From: Amycolatopsis anabasis
GTDB taxonomy: Bacteria; Actinomycetota; Actinomycetes; Mycobacteriales; Pseudonocardiaceae
Assembly (NCBI RefSeq): GCF_009765355.1
Contig: NZ_VTHK01000031.1
Coordinates: forward strand, 1-64,000
Direction: 5' to 3'
DNA: 64,000 bases
Position 1 is the stretch's first letter. Each line of letters starts with the position of its first letter. Shown here piece by piece: positions 29,136 through 36,695 of the stretch. The notes under the pieces are model-generated. The model made no database searches, was not told the DNA's origin, and was given only the letters and a program-made list of their open reading frames with translations. A program made the position numbers and the translations under genes.

Positions 29136-29972
29136 ATGAGCACACTGACCGGAGAGAAGTCGCAAACCGACGAGTGGAACACCACCGCCCTCGACGTCGA
29201 CGCCTACCTCAGGCGCATCGGCCATCCCCGCGTCGAACCCTCGGCCGCCGCCCTGCGCTCGCTGACCGAGGCGCACGTTCGCGCCATCCCGTTCGAGAAC
29301 ATCGACGTGATCCTGCGCAGGCACCGCGGGCTGGCGCTGGACGTGGTGGCGGGCAAGCTGGTGGGGCGGCAGCGCGGCGGCTACTGCTACGAACACGCGC
29401 TGCTGTTCGCCGCGGTGCTGGAGAACCTCGGCTTCGAGGTGCGGCGCAGCGTCGCCCGGGTCCAGCCGGACCGTTCCGGGCCGCGCACGCACATGATCCT
29501 CGTGGTGCGCGCGGACGGCATCGAGCACCTGGTCGATGTCGGCTTCGGCGCCGGACAGCTGTACCCGGCGCCGCTGCGCGACGGGGCGCTGATCGACCAG
29601 GCCGGCTGGGAGCACCGGGTGACCCGGGACGGTGCACTGTGGACACTGGCCAAGCGGACCGGCGAAGGCTGGGAGATCCTGCACGAGTTCGACGGCACGC
29701 CGCAGCGGCCGATCGACTACGAGGTCTTCCACCACTACGTCTCCACTCACCCGCGGTCGCCGTTCTACGGCCAACTGGTCGTCATGCGCCTCGACCACGG
29801 CGTCAACAAGCGCCTCGTCGGCGACACACTCACCGTCGAGCACGCCGACGGCCGGGTCGAGCGCACCCCGGTGACCGCGGCGAACCTCGAGGAGATCCTG
29901 CGCGGCCTCGACGTCGTCCTGGACGCCGAGGAACTCGCCGCATTGCGCCAATGGTGGGAAACGCGGAACTGA
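29136..29972 (+). CDS. nat: Arylamine N-acetyltransferase
   Basis: A 278-residue enzyme transferring acetyl from acetyl-CoA to arylamines and hydrazines. The complete Cys-His-Asp triad is visible: Cys84 in RGGYCYEH, His119 in RTHMILV and Asp134 in VDVGFGA. Length matches bacterial NATs (about 270-280). ATG 29136 is 14 bp after an operator-like repeat. It is divergent from a WYL regulator. In actinomycetes, NAT homologues also form amides in aminohydroxybenzoate-derived antibiotics. The 3-amino-4-hydroxybenzoate genes are 28 kb away, so a link here is only speculation. Confidence 0.92.
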   Translation: MSTLTGEKSQTDEWNTTALDVDAYLRRIGHPRVEPSAAALRSLTEAHVRAIPFENIDVILRRHRGLALDVVAGKLVGRQRGGYCYEHALLFAAVLENLGFEVRRSVARVQPDRSGPRTHMILVVRADGIEHLVDVGFGAGQLYPAPLRDGALIDQAGWEHRVTRDGALWTLAKRTGEGWEILHEFDGTPQRPIDYEVFHHYVSTHPRSPFYGQLVVMRLDHGVNKRLVGDTLTVEHADGRVERTPVTAANLEEILRGLDVVLDAEELAALRQWWETRN

Positions 29973-29984
29973 CCCGACCGGGAA

Positions 29985-30011
29985 GGTCGAAAGCGGGCAG
30001 AGTCGTTCGTC
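29985..30011 (+). promoter_or_regulatory. Putative ECF42 promoter for the DUF899 gene
   Basis: GGTCGA (29985-29990), 17 bases, CGTC (30008-30011), 32 bp before the DUF899 start. The -35 differs from TGTCGA at the first base, but spacing and leader length match the other ECF42-type sites. Confidence 0.55.
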
Positions 30012-30043
30012 GGCGGAGCGAACGGCTATCGAAGGAGGACGAG

Positions 30044-30682
30044 ATGACGCTGCCCAAAATCGTTTCGCGGGAGGAATGGCGCACCGCGCGCGAGGACCTG
30101 CTCGTCAAGGAGAAGGCGGCCATGCGGGCGAACGACGCGCTCAGCGCCGAACGCCGCGCGCTGCCCATGGTCGCCATCGACAAGAAGTACGTGTTCGAGG
30201 GACCGGACGGCGAAGTCGGCCTGCTCGACCTGTTCGACGGCCGCCGCCAGCTCATCGTGTACCACTTCATGTTCGACCCGAGCTGGGACGAGGGCTGCTC
30301 GAGCTGCTCGTTCCTGGTCGACAACATCGGTCACCTGTCCCACCTGCACTCCCGGGACACCGCGCTGGTGCTCGTCTCCCGGGCTCCGCTGCCGAAGATC
30401 GAGCGGTTCCGGGAACGCATGGGCTGGACCGCGCCCTGGGTGTCCTCCCACGGCACCGACTTCAACCACGACTTCCACGTCACGAGCGACGAGGGCGAGG
30501 CCCCCGGGCTGAGCGTCTTCCTGCGCGACGGCGACACCGTCTTCCACACCTACTCGACCTACGCGCGCGGCGGCGAAATGGTGCTGGGCACCTACCACTT
30601 CCTGGATCTGACCCCGCTGGGACGGCAGGAGGAGGGCACCGGGATCATCCATTTCCGCCACCACGACAAGTACGACGCCTGA
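30044..30682 (+). CDS. DUF899 thioredoxin-like protein
   Basis: A 212-residue protein of the DUF899 family, a thioredoxin-fold group. The redox-like pair is visible in DEGCSSCSFLVDNIGHL (CxxC), with the family motifs IVSREEWRTAREDLLVKEK at the start and LGTYHFLDLTPLGRQE near the end. It starts at ATG 30044 with GAAGGAGG upstream. These proteins are predicted dithiol oxidoreductases of unknown substrate. Together with the SRPBCC gene 24 bp downstream it forms a pair that an ECF42-type promoter could drive, fitting a redox or toxic-compound response. Confidence 0.88.
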   Translation: MTLPKIVSREEWRTAREDLLVKEKAAMRANDALSAERRALPMVAIDKKYVFEGPDGEVGLLDLFDGRRQLIVYHFMFDPSWDEGCSSCSFLVDNIGHLSHLHSRDTALVLVSRAPLPKIERFRERMGWTAPWVSSHGTDFNHDFHVTSDEGEAPGLSVFLRDGDTVFHTYSTYARGGEMVLGTYHFLDLTPLGRQEEGTGIIHFRHHDKYDA

Positions 30683-30706
30683 CCGCGTCGGGAGGGGGAT
30701 GACCAC

Positions 30707-31231
30707 GTGCGATACGCGGACGGTCCGGCGGTCGAATGCGAGGTGCTCGTCGAGGCGACCCCGGACCGGGTGTGGGCACTGGTGACCGATATCGAGCTGC
30801 CCGCCCGGTTCAGCCCGGAACTCCAGCGCGTGCGCTGGCTCGACGGCGCCGAAGGCCCGGCGATGGGCGCCCGGTTCGAAGGCCGCAACGAGAACTCGGG
30901 GCTGGGGGAGTGGAAGACCGTCTCGCGCGTGGTCGAATTCGACGCCCCGCGGGCGTTCGCCTGGGCCGTGTCGGATCCGGACGGCCGGTTCGGCGACCCC
31001 GAACCGCGGAAACCGTTGGCCACCTGGCGCTTCGAACTCACCCCCGAGGGCGGTGGCGTCCGATTGCGCCACGGCGCGCGGCTCGGCCCGGGCCGGTCCG
31101 GGCTCAACCAGTACATCGACCGCATGCCGGAGCAGGAAGAAGCCATCGTCGAGCACCGGCTCGCGAACCTGCGCGCCGCCATCGAGAAAACGCTGCACGG
31201 CATCAAGAGCCTCGCCGAACAACCCCGCTAG
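30707..31231 (+). CDS. SRPBCC family protein (polyketide cyclase/dehydrase-like)
   Basis: A 174-residue START-like ligand-binding protein: ECEVLVEATPDRVWALVTDI at the N-terminus, FSPELQRVRWLDG, and the long C-terminal helix EEAIVEHRLANLRAAIEKT. The start is GTG 30707, eight bases after GGAGGGGG. SRPBCC proteins of this group bind or transform hydrophobic compounds; the ligand is not predictable. It is downstream of the DUF899 gene and probably in its operon. It ends nine bases before the converging WYL gene. Confidence 0.85.
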   Translation: MRYADGPAVECEVLVEATPDRVWALVTDIELPARFSPELQRVRWLDGAEGPAMGARFEGRNENSGLGEWKTVSRVVEFDAPRAFAWAVSDPDGRFGDPEPRKPLATWRFELTPEGGGVRLRHGARLGPGRSGLNQYIDRMPEQEEAIVEHRLANLRAAIEKTLHGIKSLAEQPR

Positions 31232-31240
31232 GGCCGCGGA

Positions 31241-32182
31241 TCAGCCGTACCGCGCGGTGAGTTCCGCGCCGAGCCTGGCCAGTTCGGCGCGGACCGGGCC
31301 CGAGTCCACGACCTCGACGAGCGCACCCCAGCCCGCCAGGTGCTGCGCGATCATCAGGGGCGTCGGCGCGGCCACCCGCACCCGCACCCGTCCGTCGTCG
31401 AGCCGGTCCTCGAGCGCGCAATGCCGGCCGAACTGCGTGCGCAGGACCGGCAGGTACCTGGCCTCGGCGAGCACCGCCGCCGAGACGAGCGAGCGCCGCT
31501 GCTCCACCTCGTCGACGACCCGGTCCCAGGCTTCGGGCAGGGCGAAATCGGCGGGACGCTCGGCATCGAGGTCGGTGACCGCGGTGCCGAGGATCCGGTC
31601 GACGCGGAAGGTCCGCTGCCCCTGCTCGGTGCCCGCCACGAGGTACCAGATGTCGTCCTTGTCGACCAGGCCCCACGGATCGACCAGGCGCCGCGTGCGA
31701 TCACCGGCGCGGTTCGCGTACTCCAGCCGGACCTTGCGGCGCCGGACCACGGCGTCCTGCAGCACGTCGACCAGCTCGGGACGCTCGCGCTCGCGTTCGC
31801 CCCACCGGACCGGGTCGATCACGACGGCGTCGGCCGCGGCCTCGGCGTCGGTGCGGAACGTGCCGGGCAGGGCGCGGACGAGCTTGCGCAGCGCCGATTT
31901 GACCTCCGGCGCGGCCGCGGCCGCCGGACCGGCGAGCAGGAACAGCGCCCGGGCCTCGCCGGCGGTGAGCCCGCTCAGGTCGGTCCGGGCGCCGCCCACG
32001 AGCGACCAGCCACCCCCGCGCCCGGGCTGGGGGTACACCGGGACCCCGGCGGCGGACAACGCTTCGAGATCGCGGCGGGCGGTGGCCACCGAAACCTCGA
32101 GCTCCTCGGCCAGCTCCGCCGCCGTCACCCGGCCGCGGGACTGCATCACCAGCAGGGTGGCCACCAGCCGATCAGCACGCAC
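31241..32182 (-). CDS. WYL-domain transcriptional regulator
   Basis: A 313-residue regulator: helix-turn-helix VTAAELAEELEVSVATARRD, then AAGVPVYPQPGRGGGWSLVG, a WYL domain with RLVDPWGLVDKDDIWYLVAG and FRVDRILG, and a C-terminal WCX-like domain. It is divergent from the VOC gene at 32288. A perfect palindrome centred at 32213 lies between the two genes, a configuration expected for repression of the VOC gene together with itself. It is a paralogue of the regulator at 28082. Confidence 0.88.
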   Translation of the reverse strand: MRADRLVATLLVMQSRGRVTAAELAEELEVSVATARRDLEALSAAGVPVYPQPGRGGGWSLVGGARTDLSGLTAGEARALFLLAGPAAAAAPEVKSALRKLVRALPGTFRTDAEAAADAVVIDPVRWGERERERPELVDVLQDAVVRRRKVRLEYANRAGDRTRRLVDPWGLVDKDDIWYLVAGTEQGQRTFRVDRILGTAVTDLDAERPADFALPEAWDRVVDEVEQRRSLVSAAVLAEARYLPVLRTQFGRHCALEDRLDDGRVRVRVAAPTPLMIAQHLAGWGALVEVVDSGPVRAELARLGAELTARYG

Positions 32183-32200
32183 AAATCCAGTCTCCCGCTA

Positions 32201-32225
32201 AAAGTGCTCAGTTGATGAGCACTTT
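32201..32225. promoter_or_regulatory. Perfect palindromic operator between WYL regulator and VOC gene
   Basis: AAAGTGCTCA, five bases, TGAGCACTTT: ten-base perfect arms, 19 bp before the WYL gene and 63 bp before the VOC start. Probably bound by the WYL regulator. Confidence 0.75.
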
Positions 32226-32287
32226 ATCGCCCAGGATGACCGGTGTAGCCCACGGCGGATGCCCGCCCCGACGAAGGAGACACCGAA

Positions 32288-32704
32288 ATGCTGCGCGGAC
32301 TCACCACCATCACGTTCTTCGCCGACGACTTGACCGCGGCCAAGGACTGGTACACCGAGCTGCTGGGCATCCCCCCGTACTTCGAGCGGCCGGTGGCAGT
32401 CCCGACCGCGTACCTGGAGTTCCGCATCGGCGACTACCAGCACGAACTCGGCATCCTCGACCGCCGCTACGCGCCCCACGGCGCCGGGGACGGCCCGGGC
32501 GGGGCCGTGGTGTACTGGCACGTCGACGACGTGCAGGCCGCTTTGGACCGACTGCTCGCCCTGGGCGCCAAGGAACACGAGTCGGTCACCCACCGCGGAG
32601 CAGGGTTCGTCACCGCGTCCGTGGTCGACCCGTTCGGCAACATCCTGGGCCTCATGTACAACCAGCACTACCTCGACGTCCTGGGCGCCGGCGGTGCGCG
32701 GTAG
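32288..32704 (+). CDS. VOC (glyoxalase/bleomycin-resistance fold) protein
   Basis: A 138-residue VOC protein with the two-module fold: TITFFADDLTAAKDWYTELL at the start, a central VVYWHVDDVQAALDRLL, and DPFGNILGLMYNQHY near the end, carrying the metal- or ligand-binding histidines. ATG 32288 follows GAAGGAG. Its expression is probably controlled by the divergent WYL regulator through the palindrome at 32201-32225. A detoxifying or sequestering role is inferred from the family. Confidence 0.88.
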   Translation: MLRGLTTITFFADDLTAAKDWYTELLGIPPYFERPVAVPTAYLEFRIGDYQHELGILDRRYAPHGAGDGPGGAVVYWHVDDVQAALDRLLALGAKEHESVTHRGAGFVTASVVDPFGNILGLMYNQHYLDVLGAGGAR

Positions 32705-32805
32705 TGTTGTTCCGCAGCAGTGGACCGACCGAGGAGGTGAGCCCGATTACCGCAAGTTCCGGCCGGGCGCTCGCACCTCGCGGCCAGGCGGTTCACGTCG
32801 GCTAG

Positions 32806-33648
32806 GTGACCGAGAGCCCCGTCATCGGCTTTCCGAAAGGCGCTCTCATTTCTGTTTCCCCGTCACCCTGTTCCCCTGCCGTCATCGTCGCCCGGCTCCG
32901 GGCCGCGGGTTGCGTTTTCGCCGAGGACGAGGCACGGCTGCTCATCGCCTCGGCGCGAACGCCCGGTGACCTCGACACCATGGTCGACCGGCGAGCCGCC
33001 GGTGTGCCCCTCGAGCACGTGCTCGGCTGGGCCGAGTTCTGCGGACTGCGGATCGCCGTGGACCCCGGGGTCTTCGTGCCCCGCCGCCGCACCGAGTTCC
33101 TGGTCCGGCAGGCCGCGGCGCTTGCCGGCCCCCGGGCCGTGGTCGTCGACCTCTGCTGCGGCTCGGGCGCGGTGGGCGCGGCACTGGCCACCCTGGCCGA
33201 CCGGATCGAGTTGCACGCCGCCGACATCGATCCGGCCGCGGTGCGCTGCGCCCGCCGCAACGTCACCGGCCGCGGCGCGGTGTACGAAGGGGACCTGTAC
33301 GACGCGCTGCCCACCACTCTGCGGGGACGCGTGGACATCCTGGTCGCCAACGCGCCCTACGTGCCCACCGAGGCGATCGGGTTGATGCCGCCCGAAGCCC
33401 GCCTGCACGAGCCGCGGGTCGCGCTCGACGGCGGCACGGACGGGCTCGGCGTCCAGCGCCGGGTGACCGCCGCGGCGGCGCGATGGCTGGCGCCGGGCGG
33501 TCACCTGTTGATCGAGACGAGCGAACGACAGGCGCCGCGAACCGTGGAAGCCTTCGCCCGCAACGGATTGATCCCGCGGGTCGCCGGTTCCGCGGAACTG
33601 GACGCCACCGTCGTGATCGGCACCAGGCCCGCGTGGTCCTACCGGTGA
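32806..33648 (+). CDS. PrmC/HemK-like glutamine N5-methyltransferase family protein
   Basis: A 280-residue class I SAM-dependent methyltransferase of the HemK group. It has an N-terminal helical domain, FVPRRRTEFLVRQAAAL (matching the family's P-R-x-x-T/E-L element), SAM motif VVVDLCCGSGAVGAALA and AADIDPAAV. The substrate motif reads NAPYVP instead of the canonical NPPY, so the glutamine substrate may differ from that of the release-factor enzyme. The start is GTG 32806. It stands alone with no prfA nearby, so it is an accessory paralogue and not the housekeeping prmC. Confidence 0.8.
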   Translation: MTESPVIGFPKGALISVSPSPCSPAVIVARLRAAGCVFAEDEARLLIASARTPGDLDTMVDRRAAGVPLEHVLGWAEFCGLRIAVDPGVFVPRRRTEFLVRQAAALAGPRAVVVDLCCGSGAVGAALATLADRIELHAADIDPAAVRCARRNVTGRGAVYEGDLYDALPTTLRGRVDILVANAPYVPTEAIGLMPPEARLHEPRVALDGGTDGLGVQRRVTAAAARWLAPGGHLLIETSERQAPRTVEAFARNGLIPRVAGSAELDATVVIGTRPAWSYR

Positions 33649-34745
33649 CCGGACCGCTGGGTTCCCGGTGCGGGCTCCCGCTCGAAGGTGGCGACGGCGT
33701 GGCAGGCGCCGAAACCGTCCGCACGGGCGACGATCCGGCCCGCCTCGACGCGGACGGCGGCCTCGGTGCCGTCGCTGACCGCGGGCACTCCGGCGGCCGC
33801 GGCCAGGGCGCCCGATTCGTCGCACACCACCCGCAGGTTCGGCCAGGCCGACCGGGGGAACGCCTGGCGCAGGCAACCGCAGAGATCCGCGATCGTCAGC
33901 CGGGCCAGTGGCGCGAGTTCACCGGGTTCGCCGGTGACCAGGACGGCGGTGATCTCGGCTCCCGCGGGGGCGGCCCGCACCGCCTGTTCGACCGCGGAGA
34001 GCCGGTGCAGCCCGAGGATCGCCACCACGCCGTCCCCGGTGAGCGCCGCGGGTTCGCCGCGCAGCGCGTCGACGACGTCCGGCGGTGACCACCGCTCATC
34101 GGCTGGGCGCGCTCGCAGCAGGAACGGGGGAGCGGGCCAGGTGTCCTGGAGGTCGAGACCGGCGAGCCGTTCGCAGGTGCTGATGATGTTGAACGGCTCG
34201 ATGAAGCCGGGCGCGGTGGCGGCCATCTGGCGCGCCCCGTGCAGGATCGTGAGCGCCGCCTCCGCCACGCGCACCTGGCGGCCGGGCGCGGTCTCGGACG
34301 AGCCCAGCCGTTCCAGCGCCAGCCCGAGCAGGATCGCGTCCAGCATCATCAGCTGCGCGAACGGCCGCCGCAGCCGCTCGTCGGCGAGGACCTCGGGCAT
34401 CAGGTCCATGCCGAGCCGGGCCGTGCCCTGATCGTCGTTCTCACCCATCGGCAGCCGCGCGACCCAGGCGCGGGCGAGCGCGCCGAGCACTTCCCGCGCG
34501 GTGCGGCCCGGCACCGGATGCGGCGGCTCGGGCGCGTGCTCGGCGAGATCGGCCAGGACCGCGAAGTAGAGCGCGCGCTTGCCGGGGAAGTTCGAGTAGA
34601 CCGCGCCCCGGGTGAGTTCGGCGCGTTCGGCGATGACGTCGATCTTGGCTTCGCGGAAGCCACGCTCGGCGAACTCGTCCCGGGCCGCGTCCAGCACCTT
34701 CCCGCGGTTGCGCTTTTGTAGTTCCGCCCTGCTGAGCCGGACCAT
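33639..34745 (-). CDS. TetR family regulator with an extra C-terminal domain
   Basis: A 368-residue protein. Residues 1-200 are a TetR regulator (RSRAELQ-type N-terminus, helix-turn-helix IDVIAERAELTRGAVYSNF). The last roughly 150 residues are additional: a repeated alpha-beta pattern such as VVAILGLHRLSAVEQAVRA, AEITAVLVTGEPGEL, WPNLRVVCDESGALAAAAG and VSDGTEAAVRVEAGRIVARA. This looks like a thioredoxin- or peroxiredoxin-like fold without visible catalytic cysteines. ATG 34745 gives MVRLSRAEL; the open frame to 34829 is ignored. Its stop overlaps the end of the methyltransferase gene by ten bases. It is divergent from clpX, 108 bp away. Confidence 0.82.
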   Translation of the reverse strand: MVRLSRAELQKRNRGKVLDAARDEFAERGFREAKIDVIAERAELTRGAVYSNFPGKRALYFAVLADLAEHAPEPPHPVPGRTAREVLGALARAWVARLPMGENDDQGTARLGMDLMPEVLADERLRRPFAQLMMLDAILLGLALERLGSSETAPGRQVRVAEAALTILHGARQMAATAPGFIEPFNIISTCERLAGLDLQDTWPAPPFLLRARPADERWSPPDVVDALRGEPAALTGDGVVAILGLHRLSAVEQAVRAAPAGAEITAVLVTGEPGELAPLARLTIADLCGCLRQAFPRSAWPNLRVVCDESGALAAAAGVPAVSDGTEAAVRVEAGRIVARADGFGACHAVATFEREPAPGTQRSGHR

Positions 34746-34853
34746 CGTGCTCCTACCTGTGGCATTGCCGTTCGTGCCGATCCAAGATACCGTGACCACT
34801 GAGATGTCATGAACATCTGATCCGGGCATTCACAGTTCAGGAGACGGCTCCGC

Positions 34854-36137
34854 GTGGCTCAGAAGAAGGACAACCTGCTCAGCTGTTCGTTCTGCGGGAA
34901 GAACCAGAAGCAGGTGCGCAAGCTCATCGCGGGCCCGGTCGGGATCTGCATCTGCGACGAATGCGTGGGACTCGCCAACGAACTCATCGCGGAAGAGCTC
35001 GTCCAGCCCACCGAACGCGGTGTGGGCGAGCCACCGAAACCGCGGGAGATCTACACCGCCCTCGGACACCACGTGGTCGGGCAGGAGGAGGCCAAACGGG
35101 CACTGTCCGTCGCGGTCTACAACCACTACAAACGCCTCCGGCCGGCAGGCCCCGCATCCGGGCGGCACGCGCCGAAGGACGAACCGGTGGAACTCGGCAA
35201 ATCCAACATCCTGCTGCTCGGCCCGACCGGCTGCGGTAAGACCTACCTCGCCCAGACGCTCGCGCGCATCCTCGACGTGCCGTTCTCGATCGCCGACGCG
35301 ACCACGTTCACCGAGGCCGGGTATGTGGGGGAGGACGTCGAGAACATCCTGCTGAAACTGATCCAGGCCGCCGACTACGACGTCACCCGCGCGGAGACCG
35401 GAATCATCTACCTCGACGAGATCGACAAGATCGCCCGCAAGGGCGAGAACCCGTCGATCACCCGGGACGTCTCCGGCGAAGGCGTCCAGCAGGCGCTGTT
35501 GAAGATCCTGGAGGGCACGATCGCGAACGTGCCACCGCAGGGTGGCCGCAAGCATCCCCACCAGGAGTTCATCCAGATCGACACCAGCAACGTCCTGTTC
35601 ATCGTCGGCGGGGCGTTCGAGGGACTGGACCGGATCCTCGAGCAGCGTTCCGGGCGGCGGGGCATCGGTTTCGGCTCACCAGCACACATAGGGGAGCGGG
35701 ACGACGCGCTGACCCGGGTGCTGCCCGAAGATCTCGTGAAGTTCGGACTGATCCACGAGTTCGTCGGCCGCCTGCCGGTGGTGTCGACCCTCCGGCCGCT
35801 CGATCGGGACACGCTCGTCCGGATCCTCACCGAACCGCGCAACGCGTTGCTCAAGCAGTACCGGAAACTCTTCGCACTCGACGGCGTCGAACTGGAGTTC
35901 ACCGAGGAAGCCGTCGGCGCGATCGCCGAGCAGGCGCTGCTGCGCGGCACCGGCGCCCGGGCGTCCCGGGCGATCCTCGAAGAGGTCCTGCTGAACGTGA
36001 TGTACGAGGTGCCCAGCCGGGACGACGTGGCCAAGGTGGTCATCGACCGGGACACCGTGCTCGACAACGTCAACCCGACCCTGGTACCGCGGCGGCACGC
36101 ACCCCGCACGCACGAGGACCACGAAGAATCCGCCTAG
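34854..36137 (+). CDS. clpX: ATP-dependent Clp protease ATP-binding subunit ClpX (solitary copy)
   Basis: A 427-residue complete ClpX. It has an N-terminal zinc-binding domain (CSFCGKNQKQV and ICICDECVG), Walker A GPTGCGKT (from residue 123), the GYVGEDVE pore loop, Walker B YLDEIDKIA (about 186), the RKH pore loop (GGRKHPHQEF), and the IGF loop needed to dock on ClpP (GIGFG near 270). All motifs are intact, so it should unfold substrates for ClpP. It is not next to tig, clpP1 or clpP2, the normal location, so it is probably an additional paralogue. It converges with and overlaps the HxlR gene by four bases. Confidence 0.92.
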   Translation: MAQKKDNLLSCSFCGKNQKQVRKLIAGPVGICICDECVGLANELIAEELVQPTERGVGEPPKPREIYTALGHHVVGQEEAKRALSVAVYNHYKRLRPAGPASGRHAPKDEPVELGKSNILLLGPTGCGKTYLAQTLARILDVPFSIADATTFTEAGYVGEDVENILLKLIQAADYDVTRAETGIIYLDEIDKIARKGENPSITRDVSGEGVQQALLKILEGTIANVPPQGGRKHPHQEFIQIDTSNVLFIVGGAFEGLDRILEQRSGRRGIGFGSPAHIGERDDALTRVLPEDLVKFGLIHEFVGRLPVVSTLRPLDRDTLVRILTEPRNALLKQYRKLFALDGVELEFTEEAVGAIAEQALLRGTGARASRAILEEVLLNVMYEVPSRDDVAKVVIDRDTVLDNVNPTLVPRRHAPRTHEDHEESA

Positions 36138-36598
36138 CGCTCCGGTTCGCGGGTGGAGACCTTGTGGACGGTGGTGTCGTCGGGGCCCAGCCGCCGTCCG
36201 TCCTCGGACAGCACTTCCAGTGCGCGGAGGCGATGTCCCCGTCGGCGGTCGACCAACTGCGAGTGCGGTTCGCCGGGGGAGAAGAAGTTCTGCTCGCCCC
36301 ACTGCCGCAGCGCCACGATGACCGGGAAGAGCGCTTTGCCCTTGGGAGTCAGCACGTACTCGCGGTAGGCGCTGCCGTCCGAGGCGGGGACGGATTCCAG
36401 GACACCACCGGCGACCAGGGTGCGCAGACGCGCGGCCAGGATGTTCTTCGCCACGCCGAGGCTGCGTTGGAACTCCCCGAAGCGCCGGCTTCCGTCGAAG
36501 GCGTCCCGCACGATCAGCAGGGACCACCAGTCGCCGATCGCGTCCACCGACCGCGCGACGGGACATTCGCTGTCGTCGAAGCGCGTCCTGGTCACCAT
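36134..36598 (-). CDS. HxlR family transcriptional regulator
   Basis: A 154-residue winged-helix regulator. It has the family's conserved cysteine motif DDSECPVARSVDAIGDWW, followed by LLIVRDAFDGSRRFGEFQRS and GVAKNILAARLRTLVAGG, then the wing (REYVLTPKGKALFPVIVAL). Cys12, numbered from ATG 36598, could be a redox- or electrophile-sensing residue as in related HxlR proteins. It is divergent from the MFS pump gene at 36696 with a 15-base-arm inverted repeat between them, so it most likely represses the pump. Confidence 0.9.
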   Translation of the reverse strand: MVTRTRFDDSECPVARSVDAIGDWWSLLIVRDAFDGSRRFGEFQRSLGVAKNILAARLRTLVAGGVLESVPASDGSAYREYVLTPKGKALFPVIVALRQWGEQNFFSPGEPHSQLVDRRRGHRLRALEVLSEDGRRLGPDDTTVHKVSTREPER

Positions 36599-36624
36599 GG
36601 CGTCCCTCACTCCCAACTCGGTTG

Positions 36625-36670
36625 CAACATGCTACCAAAAGAGTTTACCGTCGCCTTTGGTAGCAAGTTG
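36625..36670. promoter_or_regulatory. Operator between HxlR regulator and MFS pump
   Basis: CAACATGCTACCAAA (36625-36639) and TTTGGTAGCAAGTTG (36656-36670) are inverted repeats matching in 14 of 15 positions, with a 16-base spacer. HxlR dimers bind such sites. The repeats lie 26 bp from the HxlR start and 25 bp from the MFS start. Confidence 0.78.
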
Positions 36671-36695
36671 AAACCAGATACGCGGAGGAGTGCCG

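Noticed and set aside
29136..29972. Assigning the arylamine N-acetyltransferase to the 3-amino-4-hydroxybenzoate cluster
   Set aside because: Amide-forming NAT homologues occur in such pathways, but this gene is 28 kb away, paired with its own WYL regulator, and nothing in the sequence links them.
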